NCBI GenBank assembly: GCA_013812265.1
Contig: JACCTQ010000240.1
Span: 1-7,992, forward strand
DNA from: Actinomycetota bacterium
GTDB taxonomy: Bacteria > Actinomycetota > Thermoleophilia > Gaiellales > Gaiellaceae
Direction of reading: 5' to 3'
Length of the DNA stretch: 7,992 nucleotides
Part shown: positions 7,317-7,992 of the stretch, piece by piece
How positions within the stretch are numbered: the first letter of the stretch is position 1
Layout: each line of letters opens with the position of its first letter
Position numbers and translations under genes: made by a program
The notes under the pieces: generated by a model
Database searches by the model: none
Seen by the model: the letters and a program-made list of their open reading frames with translations, nothing else
What the model was told of the DNA's origin: nothing

Positions 7317-7351
7317 CGCTCGGCCGCCTGCTGCCGCTCTAGCCTTCGGAC
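7317..7351 (+). other. Intergenic gap between the glucoamylase and AlkA-type genes
   Basis: This 35-base stretch is the longest non-coding interval in the window. It holds no convincing terminator: the only small inverted pair is CGGC at 7321-7324 with GCCG at 7333-7336, and no T-run follows. It has no Shine-Dalgarno sequence. Its 3' end carries the possible -10 element described separately. Confidence 0.6.
7340..7345 (+). promoter_or_regulatory. Possible -10 element for a leaderless AlkA-type transcript
   Basis: TAGCCT fits the TANNNT pattern of actinobacterial -10 boxes and ends 6 bases before the GTG at 7352. A transcript begun there would start at or next to the start codon, which agrees with the absence of a ribosome site. 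No good -35 element is seen at the usual distance; GTGACG at 7313-7318 is about 21 bases away, which is too far. The hexamer is degenerate enough to occur by chance. Confidence 0.35.
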
Positions 7352-7992
7352 GTGCCACTCTTACGTCTCCCGGAGCCGTACGGCTTCGAGCTCTCGACCG
7401 AGCGCTTTCGCGCCTTCGGCCCCGACCGCGCCAACCTCTGGCACGACGGGGGCCTGCACCGCGTGGTCGCCGGCGCAGAAGTGCGTATCGAGCCCGCCAC
7501 GGGCGGCGTGAAGGTTTCGCGGCTGGACCCGGGCACGGAGCCCGTCGTGCGAAAGCTCCTCGGCGCCGAGTTCGACCTCGACGCCTTTTCCTCGTTCGCC
7601 GGAGACGATTCCGTGCTCAGCCGGCTGGTCCGCAGCCTCGCGGGCTTTCGACCGCCGCTCGCACCCGACCCGTTCGAGTCGCTCGTCACCTCGATCACCG
7701 CCCAACAGGTCTCGCTGCAGTCCGCTTTCTCGGTCCGGAACCGTCTGATCGAGCGCTACGGCGATCCCGGGGAGCGGGCGATCGCGTTCCCCATCCGCGC
7801 CCGGCTCCTGCACGCGCGCGAGGACGACCTCACCGCACTCGGCTTCTCACGGCGCAAGGCGGAGTACGTCATCGGCCTGGCGCGGTCGCCGCTCGACTTC
7901 GAGCAGCTCGCCGGCCTTCCCGACGAGGACGTGAAGGCTCGTATCTCCGCGATTCGCGGGCTCGGGGAATGGACGGCCGACTGGTTCCTCGC
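7352..7992 (+). CDS. alkA: DNA-3-methyladenine glycosylase II, AlkA-like HhH-GPD family (5' part, runs off the window)
   Basis: The first 213 residues of a base-excision repair enzyme that removes alkylated bases such as 3-methyladenine from DNA. Residues 1 to about 98 resemble the N-terminal AlkA domain, with PEPYGFELS near the start. The all-helical HhH-GPD domain begins near residue 104 with DPFESLVTSITAQQVS (106-121), the counterpart of the conserved S(I/V)..QQ(L/V)S helix. It reaches the helix-hairpin-helix IRGLGEWTADWFL (201-213). The catalytic Asp of the family, which lies some 15-25 residues after the hairpin, is beyond the window, so activity cannot be judged. The GTG at 7352 is the first possible start: an in-frame TAG at 7340-7342 closes the frame upstream, and the protein already matches the family from its first residues. 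No ribosome site precedes it. It follows the starch operon by 35 bases, but its repair role is unrelated, so it probably begins a separate unit. Confidence 0.88.
   Translation, partial: MPLLRLPEPYGFELSTERFRAFGPDRANLWHDGGLHRVVAGAEVRIEPATGGVKVSRLDPGTEPVVRKLLGAEFDLDAFSSFAGDDSVLSRLVRSLAGFRPPLAPDPFESLVTSITAQQVSLQSAFSVRNRLIERYGDPGERAIAFPIRARLLHAREDDLTALGFSRRKAEYVIGLARSPLDFEQLAGLPDEDVKARISAIRGLGEWTADWFL

Noticed and set aside
7321..7336. Possible terminator hairpin after the GH15 gene
   Set aside because: Only a 4-base stem with an 8-base loop is found and there is no T-run; this is too weak to call.
5640..7358. Antisense open reading frame of about 570 codons opposite the GH15 gene
   Set aside because: It has no domain or believable start region, and the opposite strand encodes an intact GH15 enzyme.

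Overview
The window is visibly very GC-rich, with strong G/C preference at third codon positions, frequent GTG starts and long spurious antisense reading frames. Gene content and sequence style suggest an actinobacterium-like genome, possibly of the Thermoleophilia/Gaiellales type. That placement is an inference from style; there is no rRNA or other marker here to confirm it.

All six genes lie on the + strand and are tightly packed; the largest gap is 35 bases. In order they are: (1) the 3' end of a MalG-type sugar ABC permease (to 255); (2) a cytoplasmic GH13 cyclomaltodextrinase/neopullulanase-like enzyme (252-2096), joined to the permease by an ATGA overlap; (3) a MalK/UgpC-type ATPase (2127-3305) with a clear ribosome binding site; (4) a secreted multidomain GH13 alpha-amylase (3289-5439), overlapping the ATPase gene by 17 bases; (5) a cytoplasmic GH15 glucoamylase-type enzyme (5436-7316), again joined by ATGA; (6) the 5' part of an AlkA-type DNA glycosylase (7352 to the window end), which does not belong to the sugar pathway and may have its own leaderless promoter.

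Genes 1-5 read as one maltodextrin/starch operon. The secreted amylase would cut starch or glycogen outside the cell. The ABC importer (MalG and MalK seen here; MalE and MalF expected upstream, outside the window) would bring in maltodextrins. The two cytoplasmic hydrolases would reduce linear and branched dextrins to maltose and glucose. The unusual point of layout is that the secreted enzyme and both intracellular enzymes are interleaved with the transporter genes in one chain of overlapping reading frames.

I found no CRISPR array, tRNA, rRNA, insertion sequence, phage gene or other mobile feature. I also see no evidence of a previously undescribed system; the notable points are variant residues in known enzyme families, domain architecture and one probable leaderless start.
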